Source: Melampsora larici-populina 98AG31 (lineage: Eukaryota; Basidiomycota; Pucciniomycetes; Pucciniales; Melampsoraceae). From it: DNA of 64,000 nt. The position numbers and the translations under genes were made by a program. Positions within the stretch are counted from its first letter, which is position 1. Each line of letters opens with the position of its first letter. The notes below the pieces were generated by a model, which saw only the letters and a list, made by a program, of their open reading frames with translations, was not told the origin of the DNA and searched no databases. The stretch covers positions 179,998 to 243,997 of the forward strand of contig NW_006768816.1 in assembly GCF_000204055.1 (NCBI RefSeq). The letters are read 5' to 3'. Below, piece by piece: positions 22,140 through 34,389 of this stretch.

Positions 22140-22648
22140 GGAAGTGGTGCTACCACTGAATGTGCTTATTTCTTTGAAGAAGTACTTGATGTTACACAAT
22201 ACCGCAAGTATACCAGCAATCACAACTTTGAACTCCGGGGTTCTGAAAGTCCTTTTGTCAATGATGTAATGCAAGCTCTCAGTCATTGGTCTCATAAACA
22301 CTATAACGTAAGAAGAATGGTTGCAGATCTTCAGGGGGTGGGTTTGGTATTGACAGACCCTTTGATTGTGGATCCAAGCAAGTAAGTAGATTGGTGCTTG
22401 TATGCAAAATGTTTTCCTGACTGTTTGTTTCACCCATAACCCAGTATGGCTTGGTGTGATTGAAACACTGGAAGGAAAGGCTTGGAGAATTTCTATACCC
22501 AGCGCAAATGCAATAGGATATGCAAGCACTTTGGGTTGCTCCGCCCAAAAATAGCACAATTAAGTATATGGGAGGAGATGGAGCTGTTGTATGGAGGTAA
22601 ATCTGGGGAACAAACTCATATTCCAGCAAGAGATCAGCACATGGTGTA
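22140..22648 (+). pseudogene. Alpha-type protein kinase, C-terminal fragment
   Basis: The first visible exon (about 22140-22381) encodes a region with VMQALSHWSHKHYN and ADLQGVGLVLTDPLI, the DLQG and LTDP motifs of alpha-kinases (MHCK/EF2K family). The next exon (22445-22648) joins in frame and carries the typical NTGRKGLENF and RKCNRICKHFGL ending; in alpha-kinases this part has the GxGxxG-like segment and a zinc-binding H/C cluster. A TGA at 22461-22463 interrupts it, probably in place of TGG. The N-lobe with the nucleotide-binding lysine is absent: upstream lies only the TCTTC array. The fragment looks captured and non-functional. Confidence 0.75.
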
Positions 22649-22750
22649 AAATGAGGAGTAAATTCTTTCATTTCAACTTGTATTCCAAAATTTGTTGCTC
22701 TTAAAAATTCCAAAAAATTACAAAAATACTTTGCTCACAAAATTATCATC

Positions 22751-23566
22751 TTAAACACATGGGGCATCAGTCTCTTCTGCCAGTTTCTTGCTGGAATCAT
22801 ACACAAATAGAGATAAAGAACAATTCCTTTCATCATGAACGTCCACCACCCAAGGACGTTCATCTTGGCGGGCTTCATCCTTGTCTAGTTTGGCTGGATC
22901 CTCGCTGGTAGCTGAATTTTTGGCATAGGTTGCGGGTGTTAAAACATGGAACATATTAAGTTTCTGGAAAGATCCTCATGTGAAAAGGTGAAGGTAAACA
23001 AACCAATGACTGTTCCGCTTTGATATTGTCCAGCACGCTCAGATGATCTGTGACCAAATGCTCTCATAGTACCTTGCGGCTCGTTGGGCGGTACCATCTT
23101 GACTGCATGATTTTGCTTGATTACACGCAGGGCTTCAGAGTGTTGCTGCATGATCTTGATAGCCCTTCAAAAGTCTTTCCAAAGTTTCACTTCTGCAGGG
23201 TCATTGCTGGTGGGGTCCTGCAGCAAGAATTGTCAGCCATGTGAATACAACATAAAGCTTGAGGGACTTGACCACTTTGTTGAACCTAGCAACACATATA
23301 AGCTTATTTCCAGCCAAATTCACAAGTAGAACAGTTCCATAGGTAACTACTTGCTCTTTCCTGTTCCCAAATTGAGGAACTTGGAAAACATCACAGTCCT
23401 CTGGCAAGCCAAACCGGTCTTTGATTCCTGCTTTAATTCTTTGACTGACACATTCTCTTTGAACATCCTGGACTGGATCCTGTTTGGCATTGTGTTGTTG
23501 AGCCTTCTTCCTCTTTTGGCACTCCGCAAGCTTTTGCTTTCTGAGGTCTGATACTGGTTTTGGCAT
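22751..23566 (-). pseudogene. Unknown gene, broken, at least two exons
   Basis: The ATG at 23566 starts MPKPVSDLRKQKLAECQKRK, a basic, coil-like N terminus. Exon 1 ends at 23276 and exon 2 begins at 23217, joined in phase 0, reading DPTSNDPAEVKLWKDF. A TGA at 23167-23169 follows, after which the frame stays open through MQQHSEALRVIKQNH and MRAFGHRSSERAGQYQSG to about 22945. A further frame at 22751-22954 (DKDEARQDERPWVVDVHDE) may be a third exon. I recognise no domain. The coding character is supported by the clean splice phase and hydrophilic, non-repetitive sequence. Confidence 0.5.
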
Positions 23567-23734
23567 CTACGTAAAAAAACATTGTTTTGATTAGTGGAAT
23601 GCTCATCAAAAAATCAAGATTTCTTAATTTGTGTGGGGATGCAATGAAATAATGAATAAAGTGAATAAACAATGAGTGATTAAATATTTGATGGATTGAA
23701 TGATTGAGTATGAATGACATGAATATATAGATTT

Positions 23735-24148
23735 ATGAATAATTGTTTGAAGAAATGATTGATAAAGTAATTTCTTGAGGATTGAAATCAGGAAGCACCA
23801 AGATACATTTAGCAAAGGGTTAGGCTGGTAGTTGGGGGTCCCCTCGGTCACTTGCCCTGCCCTTCACGAGACATAAACATCTCTGCATGTATCTCAAGTA
23901 CTTCCGTCTTCCATGAGTCAATGTGAATAACCTTGAGCTGTAAATCTTTTGAAATAAGTGAATTTGCATTAATGAATAATTGTTTGAAGGAATGATTGAT
24001 AAAGTAATTTCTTGAGGATTGAAATCAGGAAGCTCTGAGATACATTTAGCAAAGGGTTAGGCTGGTAGTTGGGGGTCCCCTCAGTCACTTGCCCTGCCCT
24101 TCACGAGACATAAACATCTCTGCATGTATCTCAAGTACTTCCGTCTTC
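23735..24148. repeat. Tandem duplication with 237-base period
   Basis: The 177 bases at 23735-23911 recur at 23972-24148 with only a few changes, for example CACCAAG versus CTCTGAG. A 60-base spacer separates them, and the start of a third unit follows at 24149. The units are not coding. Confidence 0.9.
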
Positions 24149-24758
24149 AATAATTGTTTGTGAGTAAATCATGAGTGGTAAATGTTTTGAATTATATGAG
24201 TCTTCTTTTGCGATGAATGGAACAGATGTTCGAGAAATATTGATTGATTTATTAATCTACATTCAATTATTATCGGCTTCTTGTGGATTCTTCAAGGTTC
24301 TATTTCTTCTTGAGGATATAATATTTCTTCTTATATGTTCTGTATTGATCTTGGTGAAGTCAGGAACAAATGGGAAGACAAAGGAAGAACATGGATTACC
24401 TTGGTTGATTCAACAAATTGAAGAAAGCGGACAGAACAGATTTCAAGAATAATAAGATCAGAAGAATCAAATAACAAAGGACTGGTTAAATGCTTCCACT
24501 CAAATGGTGGCTGAGTTGTGGTCAGCCATTACACAATGTATACACACGTAGCCTTACACCTTACATTTGATATGTTTACATATCTCACATGTCAACTTAT
24601 GGTTCACACAGAGATTGTACCACGGAAAGGTTCATTACTCAAGAACCAATCATAGTTGACATGTAGTTACCGGGGCCTAGACTGTCTTAGGCCCCGGCCC
24701 GACCTTCTCCAAGGTCAGGCCACCTGGCAATGAGGTGGCCTTACTGATCAATCGAATG

Positions 24759-24858
24759 GGCCACCCAATTCCTAGGTGGCCTTACCTTAAAAGTAAGGCC
24801 ACCTAGGAATTAGGTGGCCCCTCCATTGCATGATCACTCAGTGATCGTGCAATGGAGG
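24759..24858. repeat. Two adjacent strong hairpins at the left edge of the gap
   Basis: At 24759-24819, 27-base arms (GGCCACCCAATTCCTAGGTG and onward) pair with one mismatch around a short AT-rich loop. At 24820-24858, 18-base arms (CCTCCATTGCATGATCAC) pair with one mismatch around TCA. Such structures often cause sequencing and assembly failure. Confidence 0.85.
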
Positions 24859-24878
24859 AATCCAGGGCCGAGGCCGCA

Positions 24879-25556
24879 NNNNNNNNNNNNNNNNNNNNNN
24901 NNNNNNNNNNNNNNNNNNNNNNNNNNNNNNNNNNNNNNNNNNNNNNNNNNNNNNNNNNNNNNNNNNNNNNNNNNNNNNNNNNNNNNNNNNNNNNNNNNNN
25001 NNNNNNNNNNNNNNNNNNNNNNNNNNNNNNNNNNNNNNNNNNNNNNNNNNNNNNNNNNNNNNNNNNNNNNNNNNNNNNNNNNNNNNNNNNNNNNNNNNNN
25101 NNNNNNNNNNNNNNNNNNNNNNNNNNNNNNNNNNNNNNNNNNNNNNNNNNNNNNNNNNNNNNNNNNNNNNNNNNNNNNNNNNNNNNNNNNNNNNNNNNNN
25201 NNNNNNNNNNNNNNNNNNNNNNNNNNNNNNNNNNNNNNNNNNNNNNNNNNNNNNNNNNNNNNNNNNNNNNNNNNNNNNNNNNNNNNNNNNNNNNNNNNNN
25301 NNNNNNNNNNNNNNNNNNNNNNNNNNNNNNNNNNNNNNNNNNNNNNNNNNNNNNNNNNNNNNNNNNNNNNNNNNNNNNNNNNNNNNNNNNNNNNNNNNNN
25401 NNNNNNNNNNNNNNNNNNNNNNNNNNNNNNNNNNNNNNNNNNNNNNNNNNNNNNNNNNNNNNNNNNNNNNNNNNNNNNNNNNNNNNNNNNNNNNNNNNNN
25501 NNNNNNNNNNNNNNNNNNNNNNNNNNNNNNNNNNNNNNNNNNNNNNNNNNNNNNNN
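24879..25556. other. Assembly gap (678 undetermined bases)
   Basis: The interval is a run of N. Apparent open frames across it are artefacts. Both flanks are rich in inverted repeats; on the right ACCTCGGATCAAAACCTCGG pairs imperfectly with a copy 30 bases on. Confidence 1.
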
Positions 25557-26159
25557 GAGGTTTTTGCCCAAGGGTATATTTCTTTGCCCTGAGAATTACC
25601 TCGGATCAAAACCTCGGGAAGCTTCTGTCTGAGGTTTTGCATCCGAGGATACCTTGTATTTTGTAATCCGAGGTAAATATGTTGGTGGTGAATTTGTTTG
25701 AAAGGAATATTCGGTTTAATTACTCATCCATTTTTATATATGTATTGATATACATATATAAAATATATATTGCAACATTTCAATTACAACATGTTTGAAA
25801 GGTTTGTCCAATATTTTTGGCTTTTGTTAACGAAAAAAAAACTACATATTGAAACAATTGTCTGCCTATTGTTAAAGAAATAAATATATACTGGAAGAGT
25901 TGCATCAAAATATGATTGAAAGCATTGTTCGGTAGTATATTTTGGTAATATACTCAATTTATGTATTCTTTTGTTAATGAAAAAAAAATTATATTATGGA
26001 TCGGTTTGAGTAAGATGTGTTTGAATTTTTTTTGGTTGAGATACTCATCATCCCAACTGTTTTTTTTTCCTTTTGTTAATGAAAAAAAAATTGAAACAGA
26101 CTCATTCATCAGATATTTTTGCTGGCATGTTGGTGTGTAGTTGGTGATGGAGACAGAAG

Positions 26160-26530
26160 GTGATTTGATGAGGATTGCAGAAGATTGAGGACGGTCGAAG
26201 AAGATTCAGGATAATAAAAGAAGATTGAGGACGGTCAAAGAAGATTGAGGACGGTCAAAGAAGATCAAGGACGGTTGACAAAGATTGAGGAAGATTGAGG
26301 ACAGTTGACAAAGAAATAGGAAGATTGAGGACGGTAGATGAAGAAAGAAGAAGTTCAAGGACGGTCGACGAAGAAAGAAGAAGATCGAGGACAGTTGACA
26401 GGTATTGAGGAAGATCAAGGACAGTTGACAAAGATTAAGGAAGATCGAGGACAGTTGACAAAGAAATAAGAAGATCGAGGACGGTTGACAAAGATTGAGG
26501 AAGATCGAGGACAATCGAAGAGGATTGATG
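26160..26530 (-). repeat. GAAGATTGAGGACGG tandem array, right
   Basis: Units of about 24-30 bases built on AAGATTGAGGACGGT repeat through the interval. It is the inverted counterpart of the array at 21600-22040. Long minus-strand open frames here (about 220 codons) are repeat-derived. Confidence 0.8.
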
Positions 26531-27488
26531 ATGATGAAAGAGGTTTTGGAGGAGAGCGAGACAGGAAGCAGGTACTTTGAAGCTCTTGAGACTGATGGTA
26601 GAATGTCTCCGATCGGAGGTGTTGATACCTGTGAGACCGAGCTTGTAGCTAGTTGGCCAACATGTGGTTTTTGGCTGCAGTAGAATCCAACATTGGTGTT
26701 TGAATTGTACAGTTTGAGAAATGTATTTTTTGGTTTTTGGTTTTTGGTTTTTGGTTTTTTGATTTTTTGATTTTTGGTGTTGCTGGTACTTTTTGTCGAA
26801 AGGTGACAATGCAATGAAAACAGTGTTGACCACTGGAAATTTGGGCAAAAAGGGGTTTCTGCCATGACTTTTACCCCAGTACAGGGGTTTTATCCCTGTA
26901 TTTGAGTATTTTCTGTAGTTTTGTCTTTGATTTTTGAATTTCGCACCCGGGGATTGTGATTTTTGATTTTTGAAATTTTGCATTGTCACTTTGGAACGTC
27001 TCGCATTCCGTACAATACCAACTTCGCCCGCTGTCGCTCGCGACGGAGAGATGCGGTTCGATGCTCCCGAAGGCCCCCGACCGCAGAATTTGATCAAAGT
27101 TCAACCCAGCGAAAAGTAATTTTAGCTTCACGTTGACGTCAAAGAGTTCAAGCCGAGTTGAAGAGTAAGATAAGAGGAGCGACATTGTACTCAGATACCT
27201 TTTTGGTGACTTCACCCTGTTCTGCACTCTCTTCGCGTCTCTCTGAAAAATTCCACAAGGCCTCCTACACATATTTAAAACCTCACAGAAATTGCCACCA
27301 TTGCTGGGGTAAGCATCTTTGGTCTCTGTCTCTTAGACTTCACGCTGAGCAGCCATTCAGGCGTCAGTCTGTAGCTCAATCCATCTTCACCCTTAACCTT
27401 TGCCGCCTTCTTGGGGACTCCTTCATGCCCACTTTATACTCATTGAAATTGCTTCTTCGCACTGGTTGCTAGCCGATTGATCCGCGAT

Positions 27489-30458
27489 ATGACTTCAACT
27501 TTTGGTTCACACTCAGGTGCGGACACGAAGGGCGCACCTGGCTCCATGAATGATGATCAGTATGGTATGGCCAACTGCCAAGAGCAGAGTCAAGTGTGTA
27601 CCAATTTCGATTCTTGCTATCGCTGCCATCACATGTGATTGATGCTATCTGCATCCTTAGCTGGATGTTTTAGCCGAGAAACAGGCAGTTTGGAAGCTTG
27701 ATCTAGCGTGATTCAACGTTTCTGGACCGCGAGTGGCCTCCAATCATACTGATATTGAATGCGCGCTTTTGCAACAGGGTGATACCAATTGTATCATTGT
27801 TCTACTTCCTCAGCTTCCTTGACCGTTCAAATCTTGGTTCGTGACCATGGTTTTTCCCATAATGATTGTTGGTCCTTGACTGATGACGGCGTCACGACTT
27901 GAACTTTACAGGAAATGCTTGGGTTGCAGGTACACATGTTTAAGTTCACGCACGTTCATTAGGTACTCGAGTTGACATTTGCTTTCCGTGAATCAGGACT
28001 TCAAGAAGGGCTTGGGTTGTCGGACCATCAATATTCTGTGGCATTGACGGTAACATACATGTAAGCAATTGACTTGGCCATGGAGCACCTTAGCATTATA
28101 CCGCAACCAACAATTCATCGGCAGCTAATGCGATGTGCTTTCCTTTTGAACCATTAGTCCGTATATTGTAAGTGTTCCATGATACCTCGAGTGATCTGAT
28201 TAGTGAATTGCTTTTGCTGACCAGCATTGCTGCTCAGATGGCTGAACTACCAGCGAATCTGTACCTCAAAAAGATTGGCCCCCACATCTTCCTACCAACA
28301 ATTGTAACAATCTGGGGTATTGTTACCACGTTCCAAGGGTTTATCACCTCTTATGGCGGTCTGATCGCGACTCGGTCAGTTCTATCTCCAACTTAAGATA
28401 CTTAGCAAGCTTTTCTCAACTGTTATTGATGCCATGAACATGAGTCACAGATTTTTCCTTGGTTTAGTCAAAGGTGAGCTATTCTATGCACATGGTTGGG
28501 TTCAAAGCTAACAAACATTCATCTTTGCTTGGAACAGGTGGACTGTTTCCGGTGAGTTGCGAAGGAACCGGTTTGTCCCAAACTCAATACAAAAATTGAC
28601 TAACTGCATCAAAACAGGGCATAATCTTGTATCTTTCAACCTTTTATACTCGGTAAGGAAATTTGATCTCTACAAGTTGATATCGACCCATCATTCATGC
28701 ATGTGTGTATTCTGCTCTGTTCTATGGTTATTACAGTCGCGAATTGCAGCTGCGCATTGCATTATTCTTCTCTGCAGCCTCGTTGTCAGGCGCCTTCTCA
28801 GGTTTATTGGCATTTGGCTTGATCCGTTTAGATGGAGCGGGCGGCCGGCCAGGGTGGGCTTGGATCTTCATTGTCCGTATCCTTGCGCTCAATTTATTGT
28901 TTGACCATCTGAGAATCAAGAATACCAGTCTCACACAATTTCCAACATGATTGATCCTCAAGGTCAAAGGTCTGTTTACCGTTCTGGGTGGCATTGCTGG
29001 CTATTTCATCATCCCCGCTACACCTACTGCGACCCGCCTCTTGAGTGCGAGACAGAAAGAGTCAGTTTCATTCGCCTGCATTTCGATTGAGTCATGCGTT
29101 GCCAGCAGTTTTATGCTTACCCAGGAAATGTATCTTTCATTCAGAATCATATTGAAGCGGTTAGAGAGAGATCAACCTTTGACAGATATAGATGAACAGT
29201 TTTCCTGGTGGGAAGTGTGGGCATCTCTCAAGAGCCCACACGTTTTACTCAACGTCGCCGCGTTGTTTGCATCGGGAACTTCTCTTTACAGTTTGGCTTA
29301 TTTTGTACCAACCAGTTGCGTCCAAGCGGCAAGCTTCTGAACATTCCACACATTGATGATTTCTGACATGGGCTGCTTTCTTTTTTGATGCTTTTTTGAA
29401 TCCAGTTGTCAACAGCGTAAGCTTTCTCCGTCCTAGTGACGCTTATGCCATTCTGATCTGCTTTCTTCTACGTCCAGCTCGGATACGATTCACATCAAAC
29501 ACAGCTGATGAGCGTACCTCCATTTGTGGTGGCTTTTGTTTGTACGTAAATTTCGTGCAATTTATAAACCACTATCTTTTGCTGATTATATGTATTTTAA
29601 ACTCAGTCATGTTGGCAACTGCCTATTTTTCGGATCGCTTGGAAGCCAGAGGGGCTACAACGTGCGGCGGTGCAATCCTCGGAGTAAGCCAAAGCTTGAA
29701 CTCAAAATCTCTCATCCCATCCGTGAAATGTTTACACAGTTGCTGATTTACATTGAATTGGTCTTCGCGTTTGATTTCAAATGTAAATCACCAGTTTATT
29801 GGCTTCATCATGCTCTTTCGATCAGATCCGTCCCAAACCAAGGTCAAATACGCCTCACTATTTTTATGCGTGCCTGGAATTTACTCAATACCACCCGCTG
29901 CGGCTGCCTGGCTATCAAATAATAGCTTTGGTCATTATCGGAAAGCTGTCTCCATAGCTGTTGGGTTTGTTTCCGCTAATGGTGGAGGTATTTTGAGTAC
30001 CTGGGTAAATCTGTCTCATCTGGTCTCCTGAATCTCAAATCGCTCTATCTAACGTCGCCTATCATCTTGCCATGGTAGCTGTTCCCTCATTCCGAGAGGC
30101 CCAAATTTCGCAAAGCCTGCATTATCAACATCACATTGTGAGTGTATTTGATCTCTTAGATTATGTCTTTTGTTCCCTGCCACCAAATAATCGTGATCGC
30201 TGAAGCAGAATTTGACTATCTTAGTTCTTCATTTTCCCATTTGTCATCCTTGAAATCAGTTGTGGTGCCACTGTCTTCTTTACAATCATGAACCTGTGTT
30301 GGCTTCGCTATGCCAACGTTCGAAAAAGGGATAGGCGAGATAAATTGCTCAATGGCTATCAACTTGACGCAAGTCACTCAAAGGTTGATTCTGCGGAATA
30401 CATTCGCGCGTGGAGAGAACTTGGGGATCAACACCCTGACTTTATTTACACCTATTGA
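27489..30458 (+). CDS. Dal5/allantoate permease-type MFS transporter, 19 exons
   Basis: Splicing 19 exons in phase gives 511 codons plus a stop, the usual length for the family. Exons: 27489-27593, 27661-27707, 27778-27836, 27912-27929, 27997-28060, 28158-28167, 28238-28374, 28451-28473, 28538-28551, 28618-28652, 28737-28872, 28963-29060, 29145-29314, 29406-29416, 29478-29541, 29607-29683, 29795-30004, 30079-30137, 30260-30458. Family motifs are VIPIVSLFYFLSFLDRSNLG in helix 1, GLQEGLGLSDHQYSVALTV, YIPYIMAELPANLYLKK, FFLGLVKGGLFPGIILYLS, GAFSGLLAFG, and WRELGDQHPDFIYTY at the end. The protein should be a 12-helix plasma membrane anion/H+ symporter importing organic acids, vitamins, allantoate or similar compounds; the substrate is not predictable. 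No break was found. Several exons have only 10-23 bases. Confidence 0.92.
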
Positions 30459-31130
30459 AAGTCGATGTTCACATAATACTTACTCTATACCGACATTATC
30501 TTTTGCTAGATGATCCTACACTCAAATTTGAAGTGAAGTAAGAGGAGTATGGTTATAGTGTTACATCAGTAGTAGTGTACTAGAGGTGCTTTACATATAT
30601 AGAGTTCAACTTCTACGTCTCCTCTCTTTCTTTTCTTCTCTTGAGAATTCCTTTACCTCCTTTTTGTTCTCAGTAGATCTTAGTGTCAATAGTCTTGTAT
30701 AGCAGTATCTTTTCAGGAAATATATTTAGGTGCTTGTTCTGTCTGGCTACGGCTGTTGAGAATAGAGAACCATTAAAGGTCACATATCATGCAACATTTT
30801 GGAGAGTACATCCCATGATTCCTTTGTGATAAAATGTATTTCTCACACTAGAACAGATTTTCAGATCAAAGAGGAGAGGTAAAGAAGAACCAATCCTATC
30901 TACAATCTATTCTAGAGTATATAAATCAAATATGCTAATAGAATATAAAGCTATTTAGAGTGAAATATGATCAGGGGATAATATATAATGATGTAATTAG
31001 AACTGGCACATGTATAACATCATAACACTTTATCTAATCATTTTACCATGCCCCTGGCATGTCTACTTACTCTTTCATTGTCAGCAACCAAGTCTCTTTA
31101 CAAGAGATCCAAAGGTACTCCAAGTACAAT
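30459..31130. other. Intergenic stretch, no gene recognised
   Basis: This is the 3' flank of the transporter gene. It is AT-rich, with a pyrimidine-rich stretch near 30610-30670, and no coding or RNA feature is supported. Confidence 0.5.
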
Positions 31131-31133
31131 ATT

Positions 31134-32278
31134 AGCGGTGTACAAACCTACGACCCAACTTGAAAACCCATGAGAAAAACCCATGAAAACCCAACTTGTT
31201 TTTAGTTTTTTTTGACGGGTTTTTTTGATGGGTTGCCCTCAAAAGGTTTGAACACCCCAGCCCCCATCACAGCCTAAAACAGTACAGTCACAGCTCCTGT
31301 CATCACTTGATGCCTTGATTTTACTTCACATCACTTGTCTTGCATCGACCACATCCATGACTTTTCTTCAAAATCCACTTGCTTGTTTGATGAGGGTGTC
31401 CCTCATGAAGTACAATGCCGATGCCAATGCCAACAACGGCAATTTAGACAAGAATATTACTTGTAGAAGTCTACTCATTCTCAAAAGTTGATTTAGACAT
31501 GTTTCTTTTTGAAATGAAACAATCTCTTTTGATTTCTTCACATTGCAAGAGTTGAAACAAACTAAAGAAACCGATCTTATATAGCAGAGTTTAATAAAAG
31601 GTATTCAAAGATAATCGATTAAAATAAAAAAGATTGAAACAAGTCACTCTCTAGAACTAACTTCAATTTTTGGTTGATTGATTAAGGTAAAAAATGAAAC
31701 TATTTGATAAGCCAATAAAGGAGCTGTGGATGATAAAACATTATCACCTATTCCTAGTATCACTTCTTCACGAGGAAAATGATTAATTGAAAAGTTGAAT
31801 GATATGAAGAAGAAGTCGACCGAGATCGAATTTATAATAATGATGAACTTGTTAATCAAATCAAATCTAATTGTGTTATATCTTTTACATAAAAAGGTTT
31901 TTGCAGCTTGACATTCATCTTTGAGATTGTGATGTTTTCTTTTGTGGCCAATTCGGTAGCTCGGTTAGTTGTCATCATTTTGGACATCTCTTAGGAGGAG
32001 TTGAAGCTAATTTGTTCTTGAGATTTTGTAGCATGAGTTCCAGGAGTTGATGGGGATGTAAGACTGTTTGGTGGAAGGTTTCTGGACAGTTTGGAGGTGT
32101 TGTGTCGGCAAGGAAGGGGGATGTTGGACTCAGCTAATTTTCTTTCTTTGATGGGTGATCAGATTTAGCCAATTTCAACCCATGAGAAAAAACCCGTCAA
32201 AAAAACCCAAAAACAAGTTGGGTTTTCATGGGTTTTTCTCATGGGTTTTCAAGTTGGGTCGTAGGTTTGTACACCGCT
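31134..32278. mobile_element. Foldback/MITE-like element, 1145 bases
   Basis: The first 70 or so bases, AGCGGTGTACAAACCTACGA and onward, are repeated perfectly in inverted orientation at the right end; similarity continues to about 105 bases. ATT flanks both ends (31131-31133 and 32279-32281), which may be a 3-base target duplication. The interior has no transposase. Arms contain the words AACCCATGAGAAAAACCCAT and CAACTTG. Confidence 0.8.
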
Positions 32279-32299
32279 ATTTAACAAAAATCAGATACA

Positions 32300-34380
32300 A
32301 AAAAATTAAACTACAACTTAGAGGTCTAGTATCAAAGATCCACAAAAAACAATAAAACAAAATTATTTAAGAACAACTTACCAGTCTAGTTTCATAGACC
32401 CCAGAATCTGAATACCAGAAAGAGCAAACAAGTGAGCAAGAATCCAGAAGATCTCAAGACACTTGTTTACTACCAATATGAGGCGCATGAGACCTCACCC
32501 AAATATCTACATGGAATTCCAAGCAACATGAGAACTGGTGTCCTCCACCATTCCCAAAAGAGAACAAGGCAGAATAGACACCAAAGAAAACCCCAAAGGT
32601 TCTCCTTGCCCAACACCTTAGACAGGGACACCAGTTGCCACAAGGATATCCCAATCCGGAATGAATAAGAGCACACAAGCTGTAAGATTTTAAGACCTAC
32701 TGGTGGAGGGATAGCCTCCGCAACCACAAGTTGGCAGGACAAGCGCAAGAGTATAAATAAGATGCTTCACCCCTACAAGAAGAGGAGCATCAGATTTCAC
32801 CACCACCTTTTTTTGCGTAGATCCACCTATCTTAAAAACCCCGTCCTCAAGCTTGACTTCTTCACTAATGCCTTTTAAAACTAGTAATCTTTGTTAGTCC
32901 CAGTCCAGAGACCATCCAGTCTGTTAGAAGATTCTCTTTCAAACATACCTCAAAATCTATCCTAGCTTGCTCAAGCTTGTCCCAAATTCTCAGCAACTTT
33001 AGTCAGTTCCCTCAGAGATTTGCCTCCATTCACAGCCCCCATTGACTAGGCTCTGGCAGGCCAGAGCCTACCAGAGCCTACCACTGACTCCATGAAAGAT
33101 TCATGAAAGATTCAGAAGGATTTCAAAATGACTTCAACATAATATCATGTGGGGCCATTTGCCTGTCCAACCACCAAAATTCCAATGTCATCATATGATG
33201 TCATAAATCTGTACGCACCTGCTCCTGTATTAACAGATCAAGAATATATAGTCTATTAAACTTTACCATGTAAATTGACTGAGTTATTGAGGTTTGAAAA
33301 AAAATCACGGACAAAAAATACAATTTTTGTACTATACACAAGACTGGGATGTTGAATATCTTCAATCTTTGTCAATATACATATACATTAAATTTGATTA
33401 TATTTTCCGCACTATGTTTCTCCACATTTCTGTTCCCTGCAGCCTTTGTCTATGGGTAGTATTTTTATACGTAATTGTGGATTATATACAGAAGTTGGAT
33501 TTTCTGAAGTTCTTTGACCTTGAGGCAAATTGTGATGAATTGTAGGGCCCAAATTGGGCACAAATAGACTGATATGCATGTAAATAATAATTTCCAAAAG
33601 TTTCTGCATCAATTCATTCATATCCTTCCTAGAATCAACAAATCAGGGAAATATTGGACTGCTCATGTAGAATTCACATTTACATATAGAAATATGCCTT
33701 TTGGACAAAGTCTGGAAAAATAAAAAATCTAGAAACATGTATTGTACAGTTGAATATAAAATGGACGCCACTATTTGGCGACCGCTTTTTTTGACTCGAC
33801 GCCCGCAGGTCGGATAATTGGTTATACGTTGCCCTCATTCGGTGGCATTTGCGCCCGCTTTCAACCTCAGCACCCTGTTTCACACTACCCACCCTTTGCA
33901 CTCGCATAACTCTCCTTTGACTCTATCAGAAACCTCACTTACTTGTATGCTTTGTACTTCTGTGTCACTCTCGACTATGAGACAGAAACACTTAGATCAT
34001 TTATTTCATTCAACAAAACCAAAACAACAAGCGATAACAAGTTAAGAAAGACATTCATTCCATTTGACAGTCATTCCATTTAGTGTGTATAATTTTGTAT
34101 AAGTTGTGAAAGTTGGAGCCAGAGCGAGCGGGTAATTCATTCATTAAAACAGACTTTTAAAGACAAACAAGCAGGTTGACAACAAGCGGCCAGACGGAGT
34201 TATAAGTAGTTAAACCACATTTAAAGATGTATGCATGTTATATATAAGTGCGCGCGCAAAACACCATAAACCGTGTGTAAGATTTGACGAGAGCGAGACA
34301 AGTAGCACAACAAATGAACAATAAAAAACAAACTTTTTGAGGACAAGTACCTCACCTCACTCACTGATCCACCTACCTAA
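32300..34380. other. Long stretch without a recognisable gene
   Basis: Several short open frames exist on both strands, but none has a known motif or a supporting splice pattern. A short direct repeat of CCAGAGCCTA lies near 33060. The remainder looks like decayed non-coding or repeat sequence. Confidence 0.45.
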
Positions 34381-34389
34381 TTGAAGTTG

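Larger units (their letters stand above)
21043..27014. mobile_element. Candidate 6 kb foldback element or inverted repeat pair
   Basis: The sequence 21043-21350 reappears inverted at about 26715-27014: both contain GAATGCGAGA, TGACAATGCAAAA, CGGGTGCGAAATTCAAAAAT and ACCCCTGTACTGG in the same order from the outside in. Just inside each arm lies a tandem array built on TCTTCAATC-like words (21600-22040 on the plus strand, 26160-26530 on the minus strand). This symmetry suggests one element with long terminal repeats and subterminal arrays. Two independent insertions of a smaller repeat in opposite orientation are the alternative. No transposase was found inside, and part of the interior is an assembly gap. 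Confidence 0.55.

Noticed and set aside
22089..22713. Minus-strand frames opposite the alpha-kinase
   Set aside because: Shadows of the plus-strand exons, where motif and splice evidence is strong.
24803..25642. Four long open frames on both strands
   Set aside because: They consist of undetermined bases from the assembly gap.
26206..27097. Two minus-strand frames of about 220 codons
   Set aside because: They translate the GAAGATTGAGGACGG array and the inverted-repeat arm; low-complexity and without motifs.
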